DNA of 64,000 nt. Source: Styela clava (taxonomy: Eukaryota; Chordata; Ascidiacea; Stolidobranchia; Styelidae). This document shows, in pieces, positions 13,029 to 23,853 of the stretch. Position numbers and translations under genes: made by a program. The notes beneath the pieces are model-generated. The model did not search any database. It was given only the letters and a program-made list of their open reading frames with translations, and was not told the DNA's origin. Position 1 is the stretch's first letter; each line of letters opens with the position of its first letter. The DNA is taken from positions 19,726,974 through 19,790,973 of the forward strand of contig NC_135259.1 of assembly GCF_964204865.1 (NCBI RefSeq), written 5' to 3'.

Positions 13029-13847
13029 CAAAATGCCCCATATAAATAACAAAGCAGGTAATGCTATCAAAAACAGGCAGGCAACGAGAGTTTTCATCTT
13101 TGTTCCTTCACCTGAAAATGCGCCAATATTTTTGATATACTGCACTCGACGTAAGCTAATGTGTTATATTACTATGTAATTACCTGAATGAATGACCAGA
13201 AAATATAAATATTTCGATTCGTCAGTGAAATACAATGCTAAAGAGATTCAGAGAATGGTGCTCGCGCTCACGCTATTGGACTTTCAACTAATAAACTATG
13301 TACAAAACATATTCCATTCATTAGAAATGTACAATTATAGAATATCGCTCAATGAATGAAATTAAGAAAGCAGGCAGCAAAGTTACGTCTAACCTCTTCC
13401 GAAAGCGATTCAATTCTCATAATGTACATCCATTGTCTAACAATGTATTTAACAACCATTTGGTTGAGAAGGAGATTTATGAGACAACCTGGAATTAAAC
13501 TCGGTAATCTATTGGGGGGATGCTGAGGTACAGGAACTTCCAGTCTACTTGCAACACTTTTCACGTTCTTTGTTCATATTGAGACCATTGTTGCGCCACA
13601 AGTTTCCTTTTTGTGTAATATGGATATTTCAATACGCCGATGGCACCATTTGATTCAAACATATTTACTTCTAATATAAGTACATTAGTATTATAGTCAC
13701 AACAAAAGACCAGGCGCCTGTGAAAACACCTAGTGTTTGTTATCATGATTTTTGTTTTGCCATTGCTAAAACCGCGATATTGTATTCAAAACGTTTTGTT
13801 TTATTTTCAAAGAAAGCGGAACTCCTCACTTATAAATCTTATCCTGT

Positions 13848-14025
13848 ACCCCGTGTGTTCCCCGAAAATAAGACGGGGCCTTATTTCAATTGATCTTTTA
13901 AAAAATAACACAGGGGGTTATTTAGAGAGATGGCTTTTATTTTCAATTATCAAAAACAAAATTACATTAAAATCATTTTAAAGATCATACTAGTTCCTAG
14001 GTCTCATTTTCGGGGAAACACCCAG
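13848..14025. mobile_element. pogo-type MITE (short form, ~178 bp)
   Basis: Inverted termini are 'gtgtgttccccgaaaataag' on the left and 'ctcattttcggggaaacac' on the right. The interior ('aaataacacag', 'cttttattttca', 'aaaacaaaattac') matches the element at 59081-59365. The same right end is found next to a pogo/Tigger transposase fragment at 61740-62402. Confidence 0.75.
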
Positions 14026-14144
14026 GCCGGCGTGATATCAGTGCTTGTGAACTGAGTTTACTGAGAATATGAAATCTTGTGATATATATCAATACATACG
14101 CGATAAAATTAGGAACTAGAATATCGGTTGGAAACAGAAGACTT

Positions 14145-14420
14145 ATCGATCGAAGGTTAGGGGATCCCCCAAAACAGTGATCTTACTCCTAAATGACATC
14201 GTGTGCCCCATCACTAATTAATTAATAACTCGCTAATTATACGACGTAATTCATTCAAAAACAATAGTCATCTGATCCGAGCTATGATGAATGCACATGC
14301 AAAATTTGGAGCAGATTCAACCTCACTTTCGTGAGATATCGCGTGCATCTAACAGACAGACAAACAAACAAATACCTATTAACATACTTACCGATCTTCA
14401 GATCGATAAGTAATAAATCA
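14145..14420. mobile_element. GATC-ended MITE, copy 2
   Basis: It begins 'acttatcgatcgaagg' and ends 'cagatcgataagtaat', giving a clear short inverted repeat. The core matches copies at 11335 and 16462 closely, including 'gatccgagctatgatgaatg' and 'cgtgagatatcgcgtgcatc'. Confidence 0.75.
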
Positions 14421-14454
14421 CGAAAAGGAGTTTTGTGAAGCAACTTCGTGTATA

Positions 14455-14545
14455 GCAGTGGTTCTCAAGCTGCGGGTAATTATTACCTCCAATGGGGTAA
14501 TTTGGCAATTTTTAGGCGTTAATCCAGACGTTCATTGTGTTAACA
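14455..14545 (+). mobile_element. hAT MITE left end
   Basis: 'cagtggttctcaagctgcgg' is a hAT-like terminus, followed by 'attacctccaatggggtaat', 'tggcaatttttagg'. Similar interior wording occurs near 2735-2790. The other end was not located. Confidence 0.45.
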
Positions 14546-15285
14546 ATTTTTTTGTAATCCCCAAACTTTTGACTAGTCTGCGAAAAAGCTGGACTTGCAT
14601 ATAAAACCAATACTTCTCCGTACAGATTGTAGGTTAAAATGCTGAGCTATTGCAGGTTTATCATTTTGAAGTCGGATCGGAAGACGCAATGGGTGTTAGT
14701 ATTTTCGCTGTTTTTGGTCTAAGAACTGTATTTGTTATTAAATGGGAAATTGGGCTGATCTGGTTATTCGAGTTAGGGATAGCGATATCTAAGGGTCTAG
14801 GAGCCACTGGCATATATTGTCAAATAGCCAGAGTGCGTTGAAAGAATTGAAAGATGTTTTGGCATAAATATAGTGTAAACTGTTTTGCTTTTTTATTACA
14901 TAGTTAAAAAGAAAAACTGCTAAATACATAAATTTTAAGTTTATTTTACCTGGCTTCGAGCAAGAAAATGATTAAAATATATTCCATTACATAAATTAAA
15001 AAGAATATATTGGTAAAATTTCATATAGAAAAAGAATATATTGGTATATAATTGAACAACAATTCTTCCTAGACTGCGATCAAAGTTTATTATTCATTGA
15101 GGCAAATTCATCATTGAGAATTCGTTTTCTATCACTAATCAATTGTAATGAAATTTTTTCCGGCGTCTGAAATTAAGAAGGGAAAGCATATCGGTTCCCC
15201 CATAAAATCTATGTGTAATAATATTAAAACTTCATAAGATTTGAAACTCTTTGGGTTGTCAAATCGGTAATCTCATAGTGTGCGT

Positions 15286-15395
15286 ACCAGGTTAGGTAGG
15301 GTTGGGGCATAATTTTAATCGTATTTTCTATATTTTAGTTCTATTACGAGTTCGGGGACTGTCTGTGTCAGTCAAATGAATATACCTCCTGTTTT
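15286..15395. repeat. Dispersed repeat 'gtaccaggttaggt...gagttcggggactg', partial
   Basis: Part of a family with pieces at 16312-16435, 16676-16740, 17640-17815, 18078-18260, 52055-52165 and 59595-59815. Diagnostic blocks are 'taccaggttaggg', 'cataatttta', 'tctattacgagttcgggga', 'gtgtaccaagatggcg' and 'cacatacttctggagcgcc'. The paired 'accaagatggcg' and 'cgccattttggt' blocks suggest a foldback element. The coding role is nil. Confidence 0.6.
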
Positions 15396-16461
15396 TAATT
15401 TACTTTTTCTTTCTAAACTTCATTTCTGTGAACGTTAGTGTTTGAAGTTGTTTCCAGTGAAGCCACCTAATTCCTTGAGGATCATTTCGTCCATCTTGAT
15501 GATAGACACCGTTGAGATTTGCGTAATTACAATTCCTATGCCACCAAGCCCCTGCGGTATCCATTGCACAGTTGTGAGTCGACTTATAGTCATTATCGGA
15601 ATCTTTTGTAGTGAACTACATTCCATTACTATATGTCATTGAATCTCCGGCTGTCCCCGAATATCCACCGACTTTCAAACAATAATTATCGCTTGCAGAT
15701 GCGATAGAGAACGTCCTGAAAAAAAGTGTGATTTGAAAGTTTATATTCCAAAAGTTATATTCCCAGTTTCTTTATCTGCGTAACCGAGTTTAGCGAACAT
15801 GGGTGGTTTTTTTAAGTATTGTGAAGAAAAACAAGAGAGCTATGCTCAAATATATGGACACGTAGAGTCACATAATTTTGATGACGTCATAGCGAAAAAA
15901 AAAGTAATAGCCTTCTGGAGAAAATTTTTATCTTTAACCACTGAAAATTTCAAAGCAATTGGTCCAGTATTCGAAGAGAAAAGCGACTTTTTAAAAACGT
16001 GTCGAAGAACAAGAACAACAACAACATAATATTGAAACGATCGTTATGTCCACTACGTGTCCAATTAGGCAGAGATGAAAAAGAATTAACATTGCCTTTA
16101 CTCGTTAGGCCTAGACGTTTGCAAATTCCAAATAGCATAATGTACAAATTGGCGAACAAAAATTAATTCTCACTTACTCATATTTAGCATAGGCTGAATC
16201 TCCAGAAACGTTTTTCAAATCCACTCTGAGTTCGTAATTTCCGTCCTTAGTCAACTGGTAAATGGTTTCTAGCCCTAAAAATGAAAAACAAACAAAATGA
16301 AGTCATCAAACACAGTGGTCCGCGAAGCATGTAAACCAAGATGGCGAACACCGGAACGTAATATGTACCAGGTTAGGCCATAATTTCAAGTAAAAATACT
16401 ACGGGAGTCACTTGGCTAGTCCCCGAACTCGTAATAATACTAAAACGAGAATATCGGTCGG

Positions 16462-16665
16462 AGACCGACGACTTATCGATCGAGCGATAATTAATTAATT
16501 AATAACTCGCTAATTACACGACATAATTAGCCCAAAATCAATAGGCTTCTAGTCCGAGATATGATGCAAGCACATGCAAAATTGTGAGATATCGCGTTCA
16601 TCTAACAGACAGACAAATACCTATCAACATACTTACCGATCTTAAGATCGATAAGTAATAAGGAA
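16462..16665. mobile_element. GATC-ended MITE, copy 3
   Basis: It begins 'acttatcgatcgagcg' and ends 'taagatcgataagtaata'. The core matches 14145-14420. It is inserted in the intron of locus B between exons 16178-16274 and 17216-17312. Confidence 0.75.
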
Positions 16666-17433
16666 ACTCGGAATAAAATTATGACCCAACCCTAGCCTCG
16701 TACACATACTACGTTCCAATGTCCGCTATCTCGGTGTCCGCCAAAAAACGAAGTAGCGAAACTAAAATTAATTTTACAAAATAGGGTTGATAAACTCTTG
16801 TTGAAGCAGGCAAATACCTGCCTTATTTTGGACAAAATAGAACATTGGAGTGATTCATTTGCCACACTTTATTTGGAAACAATATTGAATGCTGTAATTG
16901 CGCGTGCCGACGGCACATGAAGATCTAAAGAGACACAGACATGATGCGGGAACTGTAATGTGGCTCCCATCGCGTGGATTGCAAGATATGCGACCAAAAG
17001 AAATATAGTATAAGATCTGTAGAAACATTCTAAGAACGTTCCGAGGCCTCTTAAGGCAATTTGACAACAGTGGGTGACATTCAAGATTTTTGACAATGAA
17101 TGATTCCGAGCTCTTCCTGTATATATAACCAGCCTATATTAGCGAAATGTTGTTTATTTTACGCAGTATAATGTAGGTTTCGCCCAGTTTCCTTATTCAG
17201 ACATATTTTACCCACCTAACCACATTTCTTTATCTTTTTCTCCAAATCCATTAACATAGTCATTCCATCCTCTGTAAAAGTCTTCTATTCCATTCATTCG
17301 TCTTTGAAAAACCTTAAACGACAAGAATATTAGATTTTCTTACCTTTGCTAATTAGAAGTATACATTCTAAAGTAGGCTACATGTGTTTATACAAGGTAT
17401 GTGAACCAAGATGGAAGGTAGTGTGTCTACGGG

Positions 17434-17625
17434 CTCGGCTCATATAAGCGTACATAAAAAGGAGGTACAGAAGTAAAACGAAAGTAGGATGATACGGATG
17501 CAAGACAATGAACTTCAGGATTTTGGTAAGCAAACATTCATAGGTTTTCGGGGCCTGTTTGTTCGGCATTACACACTACAACGATGTCCTAACTAAAACA
17601 TATTTTGTCTTAATCATTGTCTTCT
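17434..17625. repeat. Near-identical ~190-bp direct repeat, copy 1
   Basis: The segment from 'ggctcatataagcgtacat' to 'attttgtcttaatcattg' is repeated at 22340-22530 with few differences: a short deletion near the start and a ~13-bp insertion in the second copy. Both copies lie in introns of locus B in the same orientation. Confidence 0.85.
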
Positions 17626-18077
17626 ACCAGACTAGGATTAAGTCGTTGTTTTTCCAATATTCCTTATGTTAGTTCTATTACGAGTTCAGGGGCTAGCCAA
17701 CTGACTCCCGTAGTATTTGTACCTAAAATTATGGCCTAACCCTAACCAGGTAACACATACTAAATCCGGTGTCCACCATTTTGGTTCACATACTTCTGGA
17801 GTGCCCAAACTATTATATAAGATATGGCAAAATAAAAGAGTAGCAAATGATTTTCAAAGTTACTCTGTTAAAATCAACGTCTTGTTAAATATTGTTGCTA
17901 ATTTTCTAGTTTAGGTAGCGCACTTTAGGTAGGCATGCGAGCAGGTCCATTTATGAATATTTGCAAGTCTTGATTATAATAAAGGCTTTGGCTTACGAGA
18001 TTTTTATGCCGCGGAGGACAACAAAAATAAAAGTGATGATTTTCATCGAATCAAAGTTTTTTCGGTACTTCCGAAGT

Positions 18078-18260
18078 ATGTGTACCTGGTTGGGTCATAA
18101 TTATACTCCGATTTTAATTCTATTAGAAGTTCGGGGATTGTCCATGTTAGCCAAGTGAATATACCCATTGCCTACAGGTTTCAGTTCCTTCACACAACCT
18201 GATGTAAAATTGGCGAACAAAATTAGTTACCTCCCTATTGGTACACATACTTCCAGAGCG
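18078..18260. repeat. Dispersed 'cacatacttccagagcgcc' repeat, near-complete copy
   Basis: It spans 'atgtgtacctggttgggtca', 'ttctattagaagttcgggga', 'ccaagtgaatatac', 'caacctgatgtaaaattggc' and 'ggtacacatacttccagagc'. It matches 59595-59815 almost throughout. It lies next to the 18325-18470 exon of locus B. Confidence 0.65.
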
Positions 18261-18609
18261 CCACTTTTTCAGCTTGCGAGAATGGCTACGTAACGACCAC
18301 CATATTATATCAGTTATTTCTTACAATCCACCCGCCTCCATCTGTTTCAAGATCGCAGTAAACTTCGAACGGTTTGTCTCTCGACTCTGGATAGATATCA
18401 AAGACTCCACCGGTGGTGTTCTGAATTTTTGCATAGCTTTGAATAACTTTCGTGCAAGCTTCGGGAAAAGCTGTCAAAAATTCATAAAATTTAAAGACTT
18501 TTACATAAAAGTAAAGAAATATATGCGCAGTAAAGGGTGTGTTCCAGAATAATGATCTTAATTTTGATGAATTTGAACTTGGGAACAGTGCAATATTATC
18601 ATGTATATT

Positions 18610-18814
18610 CAGGGTGTCCCTAAAGCCCTTTTACAATTTAAATTTTGTGATGCAGTCAGTTCTCGATATATCTTAACCGGGTTTGTTGTTTTTGATCGTT
18701 AATTGTTAAGTATTTTTACTTCATTTAAAACATTTGTGAGGCCCGAAGCAATATATGGTATCGATAAATTTATTTTGCTATTTTAAAACATTTTAAGAGT
18801 TTATGGGCATCCTG
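18610..18814. mobile_element. 'CAGGGTGTCC' MITE, copy 1
   Basis: It starts 'cagggtgtccctaaagcc' and ends 'agtttatgggcatcctg', forming imperfect inverted termini. Copies are found at 37449-37662 and 46411-46609. This copy lies in the intron between coil and fibrinogen exons of locus B. The copy in locus E is at the equivalent place, so it probably predates the B/E duplication. Confidence 0.65.
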
Positions 18815-19048
18815 TATATTTGCACCAGGACATTTGTACCTGTATACTTTTGCACCCACGGTCGTTTGGACTCATGGATATTTGTACCCAAGGACATTTG
18901 TTCCCACGAACATTTGCATCCATGAACAAATGACAAATAATGGAATTTATCGACCCATATAATAAATTATTGAGATTTTCTATGCGGTTCAGCTATTCAT
19001 TAATAAATAGAATTTCGGACTTATATGAATCTGATGAATCTACTACCA

Positions 19049-19315
19049 CTGTGTTTCCTCGAAAATAATTTTTTTTTCCAAAACAAACACGAGGGCTTAT
19101 TTATTCAAAGACGAAATTACAAAGTAAAGAATTACGAGGTTTGTAAATGTACAAAATATAAAAACCGATACTTTATTGAAAAAACTGCTAAACATATATC
19201 ATTCAAAAATGACCATATAACCATCCTTTGCAAGACATTAGATTCTTAAATTTTGAACGTGTAGGAGGGATTTCTTGCTATCGACTAGGTCGAAAAAAAA
19301 TTCATTGGGGACCCT
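19049..19315. mobile_element. pogo-type MITE, left portion
   Basis: It starts 'cactgtgtttcctcgaaaat' and contains 'cgaaattacaaagtaaag', 'gaacgtgtaggagggatttc' and 'ttgctatcgac'. The latter blocks recur at 62130-62290 next to a pogo transposase fragment. The right end is lost or strongly diverged. Confidence 0.55.
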
Positions 19316-20559
19316 ATTTTACGTAAATACGCACCACAAAAGTTGTGTGTTGTACGCTACCTTGTGTAATCCTTGCCAGAAGAGAAAAAGAAACGTTTAA
19401 TCGCGAAATTTCGTCTAAAGCTTGATCAATCTGGAGTTGCTGTTGTTGCAGTTTCAAATTGAACACTTTGGAATCTACAAAAAATGATATATATGCTAAT
19501 TTGTGACAGACAATGAAAAATTCTCAATTACATATCGGGGGTTATAAGACAAAAAAGGGATATGTTAAATTCCCGAATAATTGTGTGAAAATAATTGCCA
19601 AGAACTAAGCTGGTATCTATCTATTCATAGTTTGAAGCAGTATTCATCAAAGTGTTTTAATAAAAGTCACAAGAGTTCAAAAATCAAAATTATATGTCTT
19701 CTTAAAACAGCTTTTTCAAATTTCTCCCTCTGGTTTAAAGTACATTTACAATCAAATCATGGAGTATAAAACTAAGCAAACAGTCATTCAAACAATCTGG
19801 ATCACCGGGCTACTTTTTTGAAACAAAATCACATAATATCACCATTAGTCATAATATCCTTTAATTCCGAAACTGAATTGTTGTATCCAGATTCTAGTTT
19901 TTTTTCCAGGAATTTCATTTGTCCAAGCGATTGATTGCCTTGGTCTATTATTTGTTCTTTCACTATTTTCATCTCGTTTTGGAGCTGTTAATTTTAGATT
20001 TCACTAATTAGCTTGCTGAATTTAAAAGAGGTGTACAGTTTTTGTGCGTCTTTAATTATACAATAAGATTTGACTTCAATATAACAGTATCTCGCCGAGC
20101 TTAATTATACACACATTGCGATGAGCTTGAGTCTCATATTTATAAACCAACTGGATTTATTTTGCAAGTTATCAAACCTTGCTAAAGCCAAATGAATGTT
20201 TTGATAAATTCCATCTAAGGTGTAACACGCAAACAATTCAACACGTAGGCCTAAGTAGGTAATACTATTTGGAAAAACCGGGGTCTTCCCACTTTCCTAC
20301 CCAAATTATTTCACTCTCAGTGAAGTGAAGGCATGGGTTCAAAAAGAAGGTGTGCAATCTGCCCCAACGCCCCCGTTTAGAAATCCTGGCTGCGTCTTTT
20401 TTATAATTGCACCACACAGTTTCAGTATTTTAGAACACACTGCACAAAAGTGATGTTCTCTCTAAAAATCTGTTCCAAAGTACTTGGGTTCTATTTTTGG
20501 GAATTTATTTTGAGCCTGGTGTATTCGCTTCATCAATCGGTACAACCATGTGCTTTGAG

Positions 20560-21264
20560 AAAAACGAAGATTGCGAAGAAACTGCCAAGAGATACGGATA
20601 ATAAAATTACCCAGTTTTAAAAAATTTATCATTTGACATCGTCAAAGACTTGTGTACCCGCTACAGATGATAGGGGTAATGGACGAAACACCGGTATTTT
20701 TCGATATGGAAGGGAACAAAACTGTTAATAAAGCAGGCGAGAAAACCGTTTGGGTCAAAACAACAGGCCACCAGAAACAACGTTTTTAAAGTTCTTTATT
20801 GTGCCTTGCTGATGGGACAAAATTGCCGCCTATGGTAATTTTCAAGAAAAAGACATTTCAAAACAAGCAAAAATTTCCGAAAGGAGTAATCGTCCACATT
20901 TAAGAAAATGAATGGATGGATAACAAGCGGTGTCTAAGGTAGATCAATGAATGAAGTGTGGGCGCGTCGTCCTGGTGGACTCCTAAATTCAAGATCCCTA
21001 CTTGTTTGGGACATGTTTAAATCACATTTCTGTGAAAATGTGAAAGAAGCAGTCAGACGGTGCAACACGGATATTGCGGTAAATCCCGGTGCCCGCACAT
21101 CTGCCACACAGCCATTGAACGTATGTCTGAATAAACCCTTCAAATATAGGCTCCGTAAATGCTGGAGTGAATGTATGGTTTCCGGGGACCAAACTTTCAC
21201 TTCAGCTGGAAATAGGCGCGCCGCATCACTCGCTACGGTTTGCGAATGGATTTTGAAATCGTAG
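20560..21264 (+). pseudogene. pogo/Tigger-family DDE transposase, broken
   Basis: The translation shows the block around M-D-E-T-P-V-F-F-D-M, followed by N-K-A-G-E-K-T-V-W-V-K-T-T-G-H. After a frame change come A-D-G-T-K-L-P-P-M-V-I-F-K, W-M-D-N-K and E-V-W-A-R-R-P-G-G. Further on are W-D-M-F-K-S-H-F, then the N-T-D-I-A-V-N-P-G segment with Q-P-L-N-V-C-L-N-K-P-F-K. These match the DDE_1 catalytic domain of pogo/Tigger transposases; the first D and the D of W-D-M-F are expected catalytic positions. Frameshifts occur near 20785 and stops near 20902 and 20937, so it is dead. Traces of the upstream HTH/CENP-B-like linker may lie at 20520-20620. It sits in the locus B intron between exons 19843-19984 and 21886-21986, in antisense orientation. 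The DNA at 21812-21838 ('cgacttatttgccggaaata') may be its decayed right terminus. Confidence 0.85.
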
Positions 21265-21479
21265 GGAGAAATCAAGGTTCGAATAGTTGAACGGTCTTTT
21301 AAAAAATTAGACATTTACGCTATGTATGGAACCGAGAACGATCTTTTATGGTTGGATGATGGCGAGGAGGACCGCAACACTCAACCAACACCAGCCTAAA
21401 ATGATCCCTATGGCGACCAGGCGTCCGCCAAACACTGATGTCGATTGTTTGACGATGACGATGAATTGCGTGGTTTTTA

Positions 21480-21625
21480 AATATGATAACGAGATAGCGA
21501 TCAGAGATCGCCGACTCATCGATCTAGCGGCGTGTATCTTTCGCTTTTCCTCAATAGCGACACCGCGATTCAACCTCGCTTTTATGAGATATCGACAAAT
21601 ACCGATCAAGATCGACAAGTAATTA
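21480..21625. mobile_element. Diverged relative of the GATC-ended MITE
   Basis: It contains 'cgatcagagatcgccgactc', 'gattcaacctcgcttttatg', 'agatatcgacaaataccgat' and 'agatcgacaagtaatt'. These are matches to the ends and core of copies at 14145 and 16462, with higher GC and an internal deletion. Confidence 0.45.
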
Positions 21626-22074
21626 AAGCGTTCACATTCCAGATCCACGAAGCGAGAACACCGATTCATAAAACTGATCTGGCGGGGAGGGCAAATTATC
21701 GCTCGCAAGATATTTGATGGTCGGAATAAAATAATAAGCTGACATCGAAAAATATTATCATAGTTGCCCAATAGGACGCCCTCCCCCCTAAATCAGGCCA
21801 AAACTTTGGGTCTAGAAAAGCGACTTATTTGCCGGAAATACGGTGATAGTTAATCCAGCACTGAATAATGAATAAATTTTCGAACCTGCATGATGATCAC
21901 AATGCCAACAGTGACGAGCACAAGAATCAGTGATAAGAATATTGCCAAAGTAATCAGTCCTCTTCTAACATTTGTATCTTTATTTCCTAAAAAATGAAAA
22001 CAAAATTTGCTGTAAAAAAAGGTTGCAAAATATTTTATAACTTTTAGTTTGAGCTGACCTCAACGTTAGGATAG

Positions 22075-22335
22075 GATTTACATGTTAATCCCGGGGAAAG
22101 GAAAGCCGATAAGACAGCTTAACCACATGGCGAACCACGGCCTCTAGTCCGGTTACCATTCCATTTGGAGTATGGGATTTGTTAGTTATTTGTTTTCGGA
22201 TGCATGAACTTGATGGCGGGGGAAACCGTAACCGACCAGGGGTTACGTGAACCACGCCAGGCGACGGGGAGTTCAGCAATACTCTCGCACACAACCATCC
22301 CTGCATGGGATTCGAACCTGTGAGTAATCAGCTTT
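22075..22335 (-). repeat. Possible tRNA-derived SINE fragment
   Basis: On the minus strand 'ggttcgaatcccatgc' is a perfect pol III B-box-like sequence. Further on, 'gccatgtggttaagctgtc' resembles an A box. The order is B then A, so it is rearranged or two units are joined. The segment is notably GC-richer than its neighbours. It is adjacent to the 22340 direct repeat. Confidence 0.4.
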
Positions 22336-22339
22336 GTAG

Positions 22340-22545
22340 ACGGCTCATATAAGCGTACATAAAAAGGAGAAGTAAAACGAAAGTAGGATGATACGGATGC
22401 AAGACAATGAACTTCAGGATTTTAGAAAGCAAACATTCATAGGTTTTCGGGGCCTGTTTGTTCGGCATTACACACTTTATTTACACACTATAACGATGTC
22501 CTAACTAAAACATATTTTGTCTTAATCATTGATGAAAACTTCTTC
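22340..22545. repeat. Near-identical ~190-bp direct repeat, copy 2
   Basis: Same orientation and near-identical to 17434-17625, with 'ctttatttacaca' inserted after 'cattacacac'. It lies in the first intron of locus B. Confidence 0.85.
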
Positions 22546-23699
22546 TACCGCTTAATAAGTTTGAAAGAAATACTGTTACACTACGGTTTATTGGATAATA
22601 ATTAATGTTAACGAGAAGAGCCGCATGAAAACTCTCGCGAGTCGCGGTTTGGTTGGTTAATAGAATTCCTTTCCTGCTGCTAACAAATGAAGCTATAGGG
22701 GAACGGTTTGAGATTTAGGCAACAATTTTTAAAAGCATAGAAAATGACTGGAATTGGTGTTGCAAAAACGTCATCTGAGTCTAAGAAGTATGAACTTCTT
22801 CACTTGAAATAAATGATTTTCGCAGTCGCAAGCAACGCTTCACCCACTGCATATCTCCGATGAATCCGATATTTATTTTTAACATACCTGTATTCTTTAC
22901 TTGCTCTGGTGGTATTGGCACCTCATAGATTTCCTCCGATGTTGCTATGGTTTTCGGCATATTAGCATAGAATTCTGTCTCTGTCGCAAACATCCGAATA
23001 GGCCGGTTGGTCACTGAATGTGTTTATTTCGCACTATTGGAATTATTTATTCGAAAACGAGAGCTTTTAGTGAAACGTAAGTTACTAGTGCTTCGCGTAA
23101 CCGGATATCATACCACTGTGAGAAAATATTATTTTTTCGAGTCGAATAATACAATTAATAATGTATTCAAAAGAACGCATACTTGTTTTAATTCAAACGC
23201 GAACACGCAAAGCGCAACATCATAAGTTTTGATGATATTTCGCCATTTACGTCAATGTGTGCAGTAACAATATTATTTTATTTAGATTCACTTGAAGAAA
23301 ACAAAACTCTGATGCTCTGTTTGTGGTTTACACGTTGTTTAAATATGAATATGTGTGACTGGACCGGAATTGATACTTTATGTTGTTTTCATTGTGTTAC
23401 GCACCAGTGCATATGCATTATAAGTTAAGACAAAGTACGCCAGTGCGTGCATCAATAATGTTGTTTTATTCAAATTATTTAAGTACGTGACATACATACG
23501 CACACGATTATGATTCTTGTTTCAGCATGCTGTTGTTGTGTTCAAATTCTCACTTTCGTTTACAATTAACTCACGACCAACCGCAACTCATCATCATTTT
23601 GAACTATTAAGCAACAATAGGCAATAATGTTAAGTAACTTCGACTTGATAACAATTATAGATTCATATTTATCCTTTGTGATATCTGGACGTATATGAC

Positions 23700-23783
23700 C
23701 AGTGGTGAGCTGTAGCCGGGACGCACCGGAATTTTGCGAATTAGGTGCGTTCCGGTTGTTACGATATTTCCAGCTCATCACTG
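23700..23783. mobile_element. Short hAT MITE (84 bp) with 8-bp target duplication
   Basis: Ends are 'cagtggtgagctg' and 'cagctcatcactg'. Flanks are tatatgac on the left and tatatgtc on the right (7/8 match), the 8-bp duplication typical of hAT. A longer sister is at 30210-30633. Confidence 0.85.
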
Positions 23784-23853
23784 TATATGTCCCTAATTGT
23801 TTGTGTTTATTTATACAAAAACGACATAATTTCTCGTTGGTGGCAACTAACTA

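Larger units (their letters stand above)
10476..13111 (-). pseudogene. FReD locus A': decayed short-stalk paralogue of A
   Basis: Four exons can be traced on the minus strand. The transmembrane exon 13029-13111 (83 nt) has about 20 hydrophobic residues after G-E-G-T-K-M-K. The mini-stalk exon 11715-11745 (31 nt) encodes F-G-K-V-D-N-G-A-T-P. The first fibrinogen exon 10815-10987 (173 nt) is open, contains H-C-F-C-R-G and Y-P-E-F-T-Y-K-S-G-V, and keeps correct phase. The second fibrinogen exon 10476-10572 (97 nt) starts I-F-R-S-N-W and contains Y-I-D-G-F-K-N-V-D. That last exon has TAG where paralogues have W-L-G, and the expected GT donor reads AT. No first exon and no last two exons were found. 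I infer a pseudogene sister of locus A, which has the same exon order and size classes. Confidence 0.62.
15400..22993 (-). pseudogene. FReD locus B: full-length type II membrane fibrinogen-related gene with one premature TAG
   Basis: Eight minus-strand exons: 22888-22993, 21886-21986, 19843-19984, 19361-19474, 18325-18470, 17216-17312, 16178-16274, 15400-15715. They sum to 1119 nt, that is 372 aa if TAG is read through. Residues 1-35 form a cytosolic tail with Y9-A-N-M and Y23-E-V-P-I. A V-R-R-G motif precedes a transmembrane segment at about 46-68. Residues 70-154 are coiled-coil stalk. The fibrinogen domain (155-372) contains the [16 protein letters not shown] and G-L-E-T-I-Y-Q blocks, D-S-D-N-D and G-A-W-W. 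Every splice site is GT-AG and exon lengths match D and F. The only lesion is TAG at 15616-15618 (codon 301) where D and E have CAG. It removes the last 72 residues, including the C-terminal cysteine pair. It could be a null allele, a young pseudogene or a base error. Confidence 0.8.

Noticed and set aside
18238-18552. 104-codon plus-strand ORF
   Set aside because: It is the antisense of the first fibrinogen exon of locus B (18325-18470), which has matching phase and splice sites on the minus strand.
21346-21771. 141-codon minus-strand ORF
   Set aside because: It overlaps a diverged MITE and pogo flank and has no family features; the length is explained by the locally GC-richer sequence.
22300-22320. 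B-box-like 'ggttcgaatcccatgc' as a tRNA gene
   Set aside because: No cloverleaf can be formed around it; the A-box-like word lies on the wrong side, so a SINE fragment is more likely.
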